Shown one piece after another: positions 1 to 12,066 of a stretch of 64,000 nt of DNA (position 1 is its first letter; each line of letters starts with the position of its first letter). The notes beneath the pieces are model-generated. The model had not been told where the DNA came from and ran no database searches. It saw nothing but the letters and a program-made list of their open reading frames with translations. The stretch is taken from assembly GCF_030272615.1 (NCBI RefSeq), contig NC_081410.1, forward strand, positions 574,565,241-574,629,240, given 5' to 3'. This stretch comes from Cryptomeria japonica. Lineage: Eukaryota; Streptophyta; Pinopsida; Cupressales; Cupressaceae. The position numbers were made by a program, and so were the translations under genes.

Positions 1-2550
1 AAGCTCCAACGGCCGAATCAGGAACATGCATGACAACATATCTAATCCATCTCAAAGAGATAACATACCTCATAAGAACATATCAAATAACCATATCATG
101 CCAAAACTGTAAATGTGCATCAAGAGTGTACCATGACATAATATAATCCATCCAAACAAGGATAAACATGTCAAATGAAAGCATAAAACCACATCTATAC
201 CAAGAGCTCTGTGAGTCCTCAAGATGCAAACATCTCTTAATAGTGTTCCCGCAAATGCAAGAGAACCCTTTTGCAACAACGGAATCTAAGGCATACTCCA
301 ACATCTGCACACAAAGAAGATCATCCACCAACCAATATGGTGAATACACATCACTGCTACAAGCTCCCACTGAACCGTGATACCAAGCTCTCCATAGCAT
401 CGTGATAAACCATCTCCTAAATGAAGAACATCCAAGTCTACACACATCAACTAAAATGTCAATAGTAACAAGTAAACCATGAACTCCATATCAAGAAGAT
501 ACAACAACTGCCAATCAAGAATCTATCCTACACCACCAACTCATCACTGTCAAAAGCTCCCACTAAAAGTGCATCAATAAATAACAAAACTATCATGACA
601 TCATGATCAAATACATGCTACAAGTCCCAATCCAACTATCCAAGTACCATAATAGCATCCATCCTCTCATCTCAAAACAACCATACCAATGCACAAATGA
701 CCACAGACAAGTTCAACTAAGAAGTATGCACCACAATGATTCAAACCTGGTGGATATAGATAGTCCACATTTAAGCCATCCCACTGCAACTAGAAGGTTG
801 GTCGTAACCTACCAATCACATAGCTTGTAGATCCAATCACTAAATATGCAAACTCATTATCACATTAGTAAACTGCAAATTGAGATATCAAAGAGAATAA
901 TCCATGTAGACAACCATGACTCAAACACCAAATCACCATCCGATCTAATTTTCCAAACATGTCCACAAACTAGTACCATAGTCAAAGAAACTAAATAAGC
1001 ATCAAGGGAGACAAGAACAACCTCCTAATATCAAACCAAAACACCATAATCATGACAATGTCGTGTCAATGCAAAACATGTACTTGCATACCAATGACAC
1101 CATAATCATCACCTATATCCAAACTGTCACCCATATGAAACTCCAAGTCTCAAACCGAGTCCAATCATGTCCTCAAACCAAGAACAACCTATGCACCTAT
1201 AGCCATCAAAGTCCAACTCTAAAACACGCATGTAAACCTCTCCATACCCATCAAACTAATACAATAATAGCACCAAACTGAATTACACTAAACACCCTCT
1301 CCAACACCTATTCAAAAATTAAAAATCGATTCCGCATGTAAAAGATATGACCAAAACTGCATCAAGGAGGGTATCAGGCTTCCAGGATCCCAAAACATGT
1401 CAAAACAACAAAATCACTAAACCAAACTTGTACCAAACGGTAGTGCTCAAAATTACCTCTCCAATGAGTATAAGAAGCCGAAAAACGGACTCCCCGGGTG
1501 AAAGTTATGCCAGTTGGAAGAAAATGTCCAATTTCGCTATATGAGAACACATGGACTTAAAAAAAATTCCAATATCCCAAAGTCCAAAAATATTTTCCAA
1601 TTGGACTTAATTTAATTTTTTGATTTTTAATATATATCTCTGAGTGGGGCCCGCTGGCCAGACCCCACACACATCTCCCAACTGGTGACTTTATAAAATT
1701 ATTTATATTGCAAATATTAATAAAATGGCGGATTTTTATTTAATTTAAATTTTATTAAAAACATTAAATTCAGTGGTTTAAATTTTAATAGCAGGCAATT
1801 CTTTGTTTTGCGCCCAAAGGGCGGCTCATGGTGGTGGGGCCACCGATAAGAGGGCTTGGCCCTGTTGGCACCCACCACCAGTGGTACCCCGACCATCGTT
1901 TGGTGGGGGCAGGGTACTGACCGATACCCCACTGTTGATACCATACGGTTCCGACAGTGTGGCACCTGTCGATACCACTATCTATCTATACAGACAGTGC
2001 GGTAGGGGTACAGAAGTTGGGGGTGGTGTCCTGACCCCTCCCAAAATATAATTTTATTTTTTTTTAATATGCTTTTAAAAAGCACCCCCCCCTCCCCTAT
2101 CATTATTTTTTTTTAATTTTCTGTAGGGAATTTTTTTAATAATTCGATGGGATTTTTTTTTTTCTGAGACCCCTTTACAGACAATATGGTCATATGGTTG
2201 TACCATCTAAAAAAAAATTCAAACTTGGGCCTTCGACACCAAAATAGGACAAATTATATATCATTTTCATCTCTCGGCCAACCTGAATCCATCCATGAAG
2301 TCTATTTTGTCTCACGGATCCATTTATGAAAGCTCACCCCCAAAACCCTCATTCAAAGCATTTTTCAATGATGCCCTAGATTGACTAAAATTCTTCCAAC
2401 CCCAAATCTGCAAACAACCCATCATAATAGCAAACCCAAATAACATAGATCTGCAATAACAACCTACAAAACCATATATGTTTCCTTGTCTTTTCATTCT
2501 TTCATGCATTCATGGTTCCAACTAGGGTTATAAACACCATTAAACCAATA
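1..2550 (-). mobile_element. Internal region of an LTR element, no recognisable coding
   Basis: This stretch lies on the internal side of a primer-binding site and LTR at 2,551-3,304, so it is probably the 5' internal region of a minus-strand LTR retroelement. All reading frames are short and none shows gag, protease, integrase or reverse transcriptase motifs. Positions 1,640-2,050 are distinctly GC-richer, with repeated blocks built on ccacc, ggtacc and ggtggg, and are followed by homopolymer-rich sequence at 2,050-2,160. It could be a long leader or a LARD-type non-coding element. The other LTR would lie left of the window. Confidence 0.4.
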
Positions 2551-2562
2551 GCTCTGATACCA
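2551..2562 (-). other. Primer-binding site (initiator-Met tRNA type)
   Basis: The plus strand reads gctctgatacca, the reverse complement of TGGTATCAGAGC, the usual plant LTR-element site for initiator methionine tRNA. Two bases separate it from the LTR that starts at 2,565, which is the expected spacing. This fixes the element as minus-strand with its 5' LTR on the right. Confidence 0.75.
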
Positions 2563-2564
2563 CT

Positions 2565-3304
2565 TGAAAGGAAACTTGCAGCCATCTTTATGACAATTTC
2601 CACATTACCCAATATAGATCTTAATCAAATCAACACATAGAGTCCACATGCAAAGAATAGACAACATACCCATGAAAAAGTGACACAAGATATACCCTAG
2701 GAAAACCCTCATGAGGGAAAACCCCAACCTCCAAAAGTGTCATCCACCATGTATTATCCACAATGCATTCATTACAATACAACTATGGAAAGCTTCTAAA
2801 ACCCAGCCCTCAACAAGCACTCTATGTGACCAAGCATGATTCCACACATCACATGTCATGCTTCCTTCACAAATGCTAACCTAGCTAACTGACCAACCCA
2901 GACAACTACCTTTGTGGTTTCTTTTATAAACACAAGCTCCCACAAAACCACTAAGTGGTATTACATCAAAACCATGTGTCCAAAACCATTTGACAATAAA
3001 ATATAATATTTTTCCTACCTACCCTTGACCTGGACATTTAATATTGAGTACTTCATCATAACTACATTCCCCAATATTAAATAAATACAATATAACAATA
3101 CCAATGTGTCAATACAACTCATCAAGTGGTTACAAAAATATTCCAAGGGAATCTCTACATGTTGCACGTCCATCTAGGTGCTCCTAGGTGCAACAATATA
3201 ATATGATATTACAATATAATTCCATGTCCACCTCACACAATAATAAAATAATACAACAATAAAACATTATTATGCAAGGTGTACAGTTCACCATTTTCCC
3301 AACA
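2565..3304 (-). repeat. 5' LTR of minus-strand LTR element
   Basis: On the plus strand the repeat begins TGAAAGG directly beside the primer-binding site and ends TTTTCCCAACA, so read on its own strand it starts TGTTGGGAAAA and ends CA. The length of about 740 bp is ordinary. The partner LTR is outside the window, so neither target-site duplication nor age can be judged. Confidence 0.7.
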
Positions 3305-3760
3305 CTGAGCTCAAAAAGAAAAGAGAGAAGAAGTGCAAGCGGATGAAATCCTTGATCGTTGGTGTTGGTCCTTTAGATTCTATGGTGAATGCCACCCTAG
3401 ATCCCGCTCTCGTTTCTTAAAACTTTGGGTTTGGGCCTTCTAAAAAGGTGTCCTTTTCTAATAGTCTTAAATTTATGTCAAGATTAGCAGGATAAAAGTT
3501 TCCCCATGTAATTGGCCATCCCTTTGTGCCTTTAATGGGTGGTTTGCTGGTTTTGGGTGTTCTCTGGGTTTTGTTTTTTGTTTTATTTATCCTAGTATAT
3601 TAGTTTCTTTGTTGGTTCTCTAGTGGCTCTGCTAGTTTTTCTTTGTTTTTGTGGGGGTTTTTGACTGGTTGCACATCCCTCATGCCCCCCAGGTGTCGCT
3701 TTGTAGTTATGTAATGGTACAGACCTATCATGTTTTTATTAATGAAAACAATTACTGATG
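3305..3760 (+). repeat. Probable LINE 3'-tail fragment
   Basis: A Lys/Arg-rich reading (KKREKK type) at 3,310-3,345 is followed by a T- and G-rich 3'-UTR-like stretch and ends in tttttattaatgaaaac near 3,740, the kind of terminus seen on plant L1 LINEs. No catalytic motif remains. The call rests on texture and terminal sequence only, and the fragment could also be an unrelated 3' UTR. Confidence 0.35.
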
Positions 3761-4560
3761 CAAGAGAATGCCCGGTTCTTGGCAATCTTGCATCAACCAA
3801 AAATATTTATTTTCTGTTTGTTTTATGTTTTATAGTTTCAACATTTCATTCTGCATTTTCTTGCATTGGCTCATTAGATCTTGTGGAGTTGGATTTTTCT
3901 TGAGGACATGATCATAGCCCTTGTTCCTGAACCATGGAGCATTTGGATCATTTTCAGGCAAGTTATCAATTCTGAATTCCGAGACAGTTTTCTAGCACCA
4001 GAACCATTTGGACTTATTTGCATTGGTGAATCTACCAGATCCCTTCCATAGCTTATGGAGCCTTGTGCGTTTATTCTGATGTTCCTTGGCGTGTGGTCGA
4101 CCTTCCTTTTGATCTGCACTTCATCCTTTGGATTTTTTGGAGGAATCTCTTTGGCGAAGACCAACCTATTGGTTTTACACGTTTGGTCTTGTTCTTCGGA
4201 ATTTGATTCCTTTTGGGCCAACCAGATCCCCTTGGATCGTATAAATCATTGTGATTGAAAATTAGAATTCAGTGAGAAGGAAATAAGATGGAATATAGTA
4301 GACAGATCTTAGGTTTGCAGGTCTGGGAGTGACCTGTTCTGTAATTAAGCATGTTTTTAGCAAGCCAATGAGCCGAATCTTGTAAGCTGGATGTTATCGG
4401 TTATCTATAATCAGTTTTCATGATCTAATTCATTTAGTTCTGCATTGCCTCCATCATAGTCTCTTGTTTCCATTGTGTTTACTCTTGTTGCCCGGTCCAG
4501 ATTGATCTCTTTGAGGTCCCTCCTAACCAGTTACTGCACCAATTACTAATAACAATTTTC
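3761..4560. repeat. LTR-like debris
   Basis: There is no coding signal; minus-strand frames at 3,874-4,221 look like leader sequence and match nothing I recognise. The stretch 4,310-4,540 (gtctgggagtgacctgttct through ctttgaggtccctcctaac) resembles the end of a Gypsy-type LTR, but no second copy or primer-binding site is visible nearby. Confidence 0.3.
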
Positions 4561-4652
4561 ATGAAATAATATTCCTATAATTAAATATGAAAAATATATT
4601 GTAATAAATAAATAAATATGAAAAAATTATTGTAATAGATAGAAATTTAAAC

Positions 4653-4811
4653 CAATAAGAATTGTTTGTAGAAATATAAACCATGTATGTAGAGAAGCAC
4701 AAAATTGCTTCATAATTTCAAACGTCTTTCATAAATTTTCAGTCTAATCCATCCTCCATTTGATCGACACATGAGAAACAACACATTGCAAATCCCCTAG
4801 AACTTCACAGC
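4653..4811. repeat. Dispersed repeat, copy 1 (pairs with 6,866-7,021)
   Basis: The segment from aataagaattgtttgtag to aacttcacag recurs in the same order and orientation at 6,866-7,021 with scattered substitutions and small indels. It is non-coding. The pair is either an old local duplication or two copies of an unnamed short repeat. Confidence 0.55.
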
Positions 4812-4879
4812 TAACATTGAAGATGCCAACATCGTAATAGCTCCTTGCTCTCTTTTCTAAAGTGCATAAAATCAGTTAA

Positions 4880-5045
4880 GATGCATGAATATTAGGCTCA
4901 AAGATCGGATTAAATCTAAACATTCCTCTATATATATTCCCAAAACCATCAAACTTATTGAAATAACCACGAAGAAGGAAAATATCACATCATCCTATCA
5001 AATTCTAATTACAACCAGGTCTAAAATTTAATTGTATCTATTTGG
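4880..5045. repeat. Dispersed repeat shared with 26,365-26,564
   Basis: The sequence runs from gatgcatgaatattaggctc through ccaggtctaaaattta and is colinear with 26,365-26,564, which lies just upstream of the second Sulfotransfer_4-like gene copy. It contains no ORF. It may be a relic of the duplication that spread the gene's upstream region, or a short interspersed repeat. Confidence 0.55.
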
Positions 5046-5790
5046 ATCAAAAATTTTACAATCTTATTGTCGAGTTTCACGGATCCACTATTTAAATGCA
5101 ATGTTTAAGAGAGTTTTATAAATTTCCTTTTTAAATTAATTGCTCAATTTTTTAATAAAAATATACCATTTCATTTATGTAAAAGTACTAAATAATATTT
5201 TTATTAAAATTATTCATATTTAAGCATTGAATGAATAAAATTAAAAGATATTTATTTTTTAAATAAGTGACATTTTTATAATATATATTAAATATTATAA
5301 TTTTTTTTTATTAAAGTTTGCTCTAGCCAAATACCAAATAAACCTTCAATCCTCTTGTACAGTTAAACCCTATGCTCCCTCCATACCCATATACACAAAA
5401 TTATTCTCTATTCAATCCATGGCTGATTGGTTCATATTCATCTTCTTCATGAAGAAACATTAGACATATATTTGTGTCATTTTTGTCTTACTTTATATTT
5501 AATATTATATAATTACTATCTTTGTAGGATATCTCCAAAGTTCCCCTCCTAGTGTGGTATCCCTCTTAGTGCCTTTTATTATTAAATATTATTTTTTTAA
5601 GAGAGAGCACTCCAAAATAGGCTTAAAATGAGCTAAGAGAGAGCATTCTAAAGAAGGGCCCAAATAGATTATGAAATTGTATTTGAGGATGCAATTTACA
5701 ACACTACATTAGGAAATATAATAAAAAGGATCTTTGTTGATTGTTTTTTCCTTGTATAATTTAACCAGGATTTTTACCTAAATCTATTTG
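5046..5790. other. AT-rich spacer, nothing recognised
   Basis: This is low-complexity AT-rich sequence with no ORF, RNA gene or element terminus that I can support. Confidence 0.5.
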
Positions 5791-5923
5791 TTTATTGCTT
5801 ATTGTTTATTGTTTATTGTTTATTGTTTATTGTTTATTGTTTATTGTTTATTGTTTATTGTTTATTGTTTATTGTTTATTGTTTATTGTTTATTGTTTAT
5901 CGTTTATCATTTATCATTTATTG
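5791..5923 (+). repeat. Heptanucleotide microsatellite (TTTATTG)19
   Basis: Nineteen consecutive 7-bp units fill 133 bp exactly. Unit 2 is CTTATTG, units 16-18 are TTTATCG or TTTATCA, and the rest are TTTATTG. Because 7 is not a multiple of 3, each strand frame reads a 7-residue peptide repeat, giving a spurious hydrophobic ORF at 5,802-6,002. The unit is not the plant telomere repeat TTTAGGG. Confidence 0.97.
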
Positions 5924-6865
5924 TTTTGTTTTCTACATAATTTGCACTAGAATATTTCATAACAATCTTTCCATATATTTTTTCTATAATATGAAAGCTT
6001 AACCCTAAACTAAACCACCCAATTCATTTCTTTTATTTTGAGGTTTCTTAAAGTTTTCTAACCAAACTTTTAAATCATTGTTCTTAACATTTTACTATTT
6101 CCTCCTTAGTTTTTATCATCTTCCATGCTTTTGTTCATACATTAGGTGAGTGGAAAGTTATAAAAAATATTCAATGAGTTCTTTCCATGTTTTATCATGC
6201 TTGATCATTCTTTAATGTAGCAACTTAGTGGCTTATCATTGGCAATCTCCAAAAAAATATATAATCAAGTCCATTCATCATTAATTTCAATTCCACTCCA
6301 ATGAAATCCAAGGTTAAAGAGATGTTTACTAGCATCTTTGGTGTGTTTACCAAAAATAGGGAACTTAATCATATGTGCATCCATATTTGGAGTAGCTAAA
6401 TATGTTTTTTATTTATTTTGTATGGTTAGGGAGTTGCTATCTATCTTAATTTAGTCTCTAGTCTTGGATCTATTTCTATCTTTTTATAATGACTTCTTTG
6501 TGTATTTTCGCTCCTTTTTTACTTGAATAAAATCATTTCTCGACCATTATCTCTTGTCAATTGAACATATAAGAAACCACTTCCTAATATATGTTGCAAA
6601 TATCATATACCATTGCTTATTGATCTTGCTTTCTTAATCCCAATTAAAGATTCATTATTTATATGGACTCACTCAAAATTCTTCTTGAACAAGATGGTCA
6701 AAAATAACCAAGCAAGATGTCAACTAAGATGCTATTCTTACAACTATATCCATGGATCTTGTTGTGGGTGAGATATCTAGTACTACACTACTTGTGTTTT
6801 TTTAACAATCTCGTTGTCTCGCTTTATTTGTTTGAAACGATCAACTAGCATACTACATCTCTTAT
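5924..6865. other. Spacer, nothing recognised
   Basis: AT-rich sequence with short frames only. I see no coding or RNA gene. Confidence 0.45.
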
Positions 6866-7021
6866 AATAAGAATTGTTTGTAGAAATTTAAACTATGTGC
6901 GTACAAAGTACATAATTGCTTCCTCATGTCTAATGTCTTTCACACAAAGAGTTGGTCATCCATCCTCCATTTGACTAACACACAAAAAATAACACAGTTT
7001 AAATTCCCTATAACTTCACAG
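6866..7021. repeat. Dispersed repeat, copy 2 (pairs with 4,653-4,811)
   Basis: Direct-orientation partner of the repeat at 4,653-4,811; both copies contain catcctccatttga and end in aacttcacag. Confidence 0.55.
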
Positions 7022-7544
7022 ATAGGGAAGAGGGAACAATACATGTGCACCCTAACTTCACACTTCTCAAAAACTTATATAGATATTTCAAATTGCTATC
7101 AACTTTTTACAATAATTTACTTGTCAAGTCCCCTACATACAAAGTTTTTTTTCAAGTCCACATGGTCAAATATTCTCAAATATTCTGAGTAATCATCAGA
7201 TGGGAATATCCCAGTTACCTATTCGGCAGAAGAGGTTGCTCCTGCACTAGCAGTGAGCTCATCTGGTAACTAAGGCAGATGCCTTAGGGGTAGGCAAATT
7301 TCATGGAAGATGATGCATATGCCCCAGGAGGAGATTCTGGAAGATGTTCTAGATATTGGAGAGGATTATCTAGCATTAATATATTCAGAGTGAGATTCGG
7401 GTTTTCTTGATGGATAAAAGGTCGATTACACTTCATTATTATTCACCCAGCATTTAGAGCGAATTCAAAGTGATTCAAAGCATCGTAGTGCAATCAAAAG
7501 ATATTCAGAGGTGATCAGATTTCATCTTGAGCGATCACACCGGC

Positions 7545-10500
7545 ATGTGGAAAGATTTGTTAGAGGTTTTTCATTGGCAATATTCTAAAGATATTTTTCT
7601 TGAATCTTGGAATCAGGATCATCTTCTGCTCCTATTTTTCATTACAAATCCAACTATAGTAGAAGTTAAGGACCGCCCTAGGCCAATTTTCAAATGGTAT
7701 CCCCATGTGGCTACCAAGGAAAATTCAGTTAGAGCATTTTCTTGCGTCCCAGAGGGAGTGGTATATGTAGAAGATGTTAGGGCCTATATTCATTATCATA
7801 TAGAGGACTTAGGCACTTTGGAGATCAAGGGGATGTATATGAATGAACTCATTGGAGAATCTGGTAAAATCAAACCGGCATATAAACACATCAAAGATCT
7901 AGGGTTCACTGATATTTTGGATATTCCAGCATTCAAGGATGAGATTGTCAGATATGTACTAAGCATAGTACATGGGGAATTCATATGGCTGGACCGACCT
8001 TATAAAATCACTAAGGAAGCCATTCGGGCATTTACTGGTTTTCCATCAAAAGGGCAACATCCGGATAAGAAAGTATCAAATGAATTCATAAGGAAGATCA
8101 CCAGTGCTACATTAGACAAGATATCGCTGAAGGTGAGCACCATCACCGACACCAACATCAAATTTGGCAGCATGATCATAGGCTACAAGGTAACTCAGTC
8201 TAACCAAATGAATTCAGTTTCAAGTTCATGTATTTTGGCCGCATATAGGATGATGAAAGAAAATATCAAGTTAGATCTTTGTGGAGTTATTGATTAATTT
8301 AGGGAAGATTAAAGGTGAGAAGAAGGGCACCTTCTGATATGGAAATCTGTTAGTATGCTTAATGTTATACTTTTTAAATGATACCCCCAGTTCTGGAAGG
8401 AAGCAATGGGCTTTTGACATCCTGGTAGGAAGACAACATAAGCAATCAATTTCTGCATTAGGAAGTCTTAGAGATGATAAGGCACGGGGTTACTTTAAGG
8501 ATTTTCAGAAATCTATGAGGTCTAGAATAAGGATACTTGAGCAAATAGTAGAGAAATACTCTATTGACATTTGTTTCATGGTTAAGAAGGATGTGACTCT
8601 CATGGAAGCAGTCAAGCCCCAGAAGATTTGGATAGAGGAAATAGGATATGAGGTGGATGCATTAATCCTTGATGCATATGCAAATATTCTACTTGATGCA
8701 GATATAGATGAAGCAGAAAAACCTTGTGGAATAGCACAACAAAAGACTCTTGAGGTTGAAACTGAGTTCAATCAGAAGAAGAGGGAAAAACAAGAAGGTA
8801 AGGCAAGCAAGTTTGTACAGGAAGTTTCTAAGGACATTAAGGCACTCATTGATGCTATCCCAAAGAAAGGGAGAAAGAGGAAGGATCTGGTAGTTCACAT
8901 TGAACCTGTGACTATTGAATCTGAACCTGAAGATGAGACACCATTAGTATTCAAAAGGGTTATGAGGAAGAAACCAGAAGAACCTAAAGTGGAAGCAAAG
9001 AAACAATTGGTTAGGAAGGTCACCATCAAATTACTGGCACAGAAGTAGTCACCCAAGGCTACACCATCAAGTACATCCGGTACTACCAGAAGGAGGAAGA
9101 AGAGTGACATTGATTTGGCACTAGAGACTTGTAATGTAACAATTATTCCACCTAATACTTGTGCTGAAATTGTTGATGAAATTACTAAGGATGGGATGCT
9201 GAAAAATGTTAAGTCTTATTATGTTACATTTGAAGATGAAGAACATAGAGAGATAGAGGAAGAAATTCTTCTTTATTTATATATCTATAAGAAAGCATTA
9301 ATTGAAATAGAAAATCAAATACCGGTAGAGCTATACAACATGTTAGATGCTAGAAGGTTATCTGCAATGCAAGAATACAAACACATTAAGATGCAAGAAC
9401 TCTTAGCTATATGTGTTGCTATAAATCCTAATGAGGTGGAGAAGACAATAGAAGCTACAGATAGGAAGGTTTTTAATAGAAAACTTAGAATAACTAGCCT
9501 GATATTAGGAAGGATAAATGAGATAGTAAAGGAAACATAGAAGGGTTGGATAAAAATTTTGGGAGAGCGTAGAGGATTCTTCACTTCATCGGGGACAAAG
9601 ACTGATACTATAGATACACCGGTTCAAAGGGAAAGGTAAAGGAATTATGGGTACTCCACCCTCAGTTTTGAAGAATATCAAGATAGTGGAAATTGTGCCA
9701 CCGGTTAACACTAATATACAGACTCATATAGAGACACAGGTTAATAAGAGAACATTGTACATGATACTAACATTGAGGACACTTGTCCTCTGGATATTAA
9801 TGTACAGGTTGAGAATATTGTTCTTATAAAGGAACTAACAGTTGTATAGACTGCACCAAGTGGCGAAGCCACTTGTGCAAGTGAGGAGGAAATAAAAGTT
9901 AAATCACCAGAGAAAACAGGGGAATCCGATAAGGATCCAGTTGTTGGGACATCATTATGGACAATTGACACTTCTCTAGTGGAAAATAAAAACATCACAG
10001 AGATGATTCCCATAGAACTAATGATGAGGGCTACTCAGAAACTGATGAAGGAGGGAACCATGGACAAAGGGATTATAGATCAATCCATAACTATTTTGCA
10101 CAGATTGGTCCCAGAATGTAAGATTGAGAATGAAGCGAGCCCTTCTGGCAAGCTTAAGATAATAACAGAAGACATCTCTAAATATTTTCAATCATTACAG
10201 CAGATCTCTAACTAGCTAGCACTTGAAAAATCCACTTTGGCTAAGAGAGGCACTTTTGATCAGATCATTGACAGAGAGAAGAAAAAGATTGAGGAGAAGT
10301 TAATTTTGATGGACTAATTTCACTGACCACATCTATTGATGGACAAATTTTGTCCTTGGAAAATCAAACTTCTACTCTTGAAAAGGAAAGAGATAAGATC
10401 ATTCAGAGAGCCAGAAGTCTCAGAGGTTTGATCAGTCCAATGTTGGACTCACTTGGTGTACATAAGAGGGAATGCATGGATATGCTTGGTAAGCCCACAC

Positions 10501-10645
10501 TGGCAGAAGTTAATGAGAAAGAATCACTTTCATATTAACTGAGTGGACTTCTATCTATTTCTGGCACACTCAAAACTGGCTCGGATACTTATGTGCACTT
10601 ATTAGAGAAAGCTTACCCGGAAATCTTGAAATTGGTCAAGCTCCA
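7545..10645 (+). pseudogene. Retroelement accessory ORF of unrecognised function
   Basis: I do not recognise a characterised function. From the ATG at 7,545 one frame runs to 8,297, then a shifted frame resumes after the stop at 8,295-8,297 and continues 8,362-9,540, interrupted only by TAG at 9,046. Further shifted pieces lie at 9,647-9,829, 9,979-10,215 and 10,350-10,538. The N-terminal ~250 residues are globular with a motif of the type EFIWLDRPYKITKEAIRAFT. The middle (8,750-9,050) is strongly charged and Lys-rich, and the C-terminal third looks like coiled coil (repeated E/K/L heptads, e.g. LENQTSTLEKERDKI). The layout and placement upstream of polypurine tracts suggest a retrotransposon accessory protein. 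It may be distantly related to the ORF at 17,024-20,122 and to the Pfam family described as putative plant transposon protein; that link is inference from a short motif. Confidence 0.5.
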
Positions 10646-10722
10646 GTAAGACATTTTTTGAGATATTCAGTGTACAGTTATCATTCTTTGACACTCTTTT
10701 TACAATTTTTGGGCATTGATGT

Positions 10723-11080
10723 TAAAGGGGGAGTAGTATAAATGTGAAAAAGAATGAAGGGTTGCATACATTAGGGGGAGTTACAGAGTTTTTGGAGTAT
10801 TGGATCATTTTGCATATTCAACTTAGGGGGAGCAGGGCAAGATGAATTGATATTGTGGGTCACAAATCCCACCATATTTTTTCCTCATTAAGTTTTTCCA
10901 CGTATAAATCTGTGTGTTATGTTTCTCATTCATGTGTTTGGCTTATTGTTTTCATTACTTCTTTCAATTGTGTTTATACCGATATACCAATTGGTGTATG
11001 AATGTTTTGTTAAGGCTAAAATCTTCTATTCTAGTATAACATTGATTCACCCCCCCTCTCAGTGTTATTGGTTTCCAACA
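10723..11080 (+). repeat. Polypurine tracts and 3' LTR end
   Basis: Purine tracts at about 10,723, 10,768 and 10,823 are followed by an LTR R-U5-like segment from roughly 10,856 to 11,080 ending CCAACA. The U3 part expected at the start of the LTR is not evident, so the LTR is probably internally deleted. Confidence 0.5.
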
Positions 11081-12066
11081 GGAACACCTAAACTATTCAG
11101 CACACATCCCAACCTACCTCATGCACATCTTCAGCAGATGGGAGTCTTCTGCATCTGCACTTTGTCAGCATTACCAGTGGATGTACTTACCGGTAAACAC
11201 CTTGCTGACACCATGTCATCAGCCTTCAAATGCCTCCATATGTCTACATCTATGGTAACACCTTTCTTTACCACTGGACCAGTTCTGCTATTAACATGTT
11301 TGTAAAGGTGACAAACATATCCTTCCTTCTTTGTACCAGCAACTCATCATGTCTACTCAGTTTATCTGGTGCGTATCCCTGATGGCATGCACCTAAGGCA
11401 GCTTAGTGCTTCACCAGTTCATTCGGTGGGAGCCTTCAATCACCTGCCTTTAACCTTTTGTCTTATCTTGGAGGACTATGATGCATTCCATGCATAATAG
11501 GAGATAAGCTCATTTTACTAATGGGAGTGGTTCCTTTCCATCTGCATCCTGCACTTCACCAATGTGGCTTCTCTGTTTGAGCAGCATATCTTCAAACAGA
11601 CACATATGATCCAACTGGGACACATTCACTGTCAGTCATCTCTTCAAATGGTGACTGCATCTTTATTCGGTGGGAGTCTTGTTGTTTCACATCCACACAA
11701 TATATCGGTGGCATGCATATACTTCACCTCTAGTGTTGATGTGATTTTGGTAACATTCCCCCTCTTCATCACAATCAATAGCCCAACATCTTTCTCTCTT
11801 GTTGGCTAGCCATAGTGCATTGCCAACATGTCACTTACCGGTCTGCAGTCCTTATGTCTTCAACACAAATCAACTCTAACTCGTGTACAGGTGACTCCAA
11901 TGGGCATTATGCTAGATGACCTTCTCTTCCTTATCGGTGACCTGCTATGCTAGGTGACAATAGGGACATCACATCCTATATGCATCAATGACAGTGATGC
12001 ACATACATCTCTTATACCGGTTTCCACCCTATACTAGTTGACATCAATGAAAACAAAATGCCAACA
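11081..12066 (-). repeat. 3' LTR, truncated
   Basis: Direct repeat of 22,005-22,985 with shared blocks such as ctacctcatgcacatcttca, cttaccggtaaacacctt and cagtcatctcttcaaatggt. Its plus-strand right end is ATGCCAACA, so on its own strand it begins TGTTGGCATT. The left end is cut at 11,081 by the plus-strand element that ends there. Confidence 0.75.

Larger units (their letters stand above)
7190..11080 (+). mobile_element. Plus-strand LTR-element remnant with a long unrecognised ORF
   Basis: A broken ~1,000-codon ORF is followed by three candidate polypurine tracts (aaagggggag near 10,723; ttagggggag near 10,768 and 10,823). Then comes an LTR-like end with cccacca, a tttccacgtataaat-type leader block, a ccccccctctcagt motif and terminal CCAACA at 11,080. 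That 3' end matches the R-U5 ends of the other Copia LTRs in this window. No reverse transcriptase, integrase or gag motif is visible, and the left boundary near 7,190 is only a change in sequence character. The element appears to have landed in the 3' LTR of the minus-strand Copia at 11,081-12,066. Confidence 0.5.

Noticed and set aside
1803-2051. 82-residue ORFs on both strands in the GC-rich patch
   Set aside because: Open only because of base composition; no motif and no continuation.
5791-5923. Interstitial telomere array
   Set aside because: The unit is TTTATTG, not TTTAGGG, and no TTTAGGG units are mixed in.
5802-6002. 66-residue hydrophobic ORF that looks like a repeated membrane peptide
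   Set aside because: It is only the translation of the TTTATTG microsatellite, whose 7-bp period yields a 7-residue repeat in any frame.
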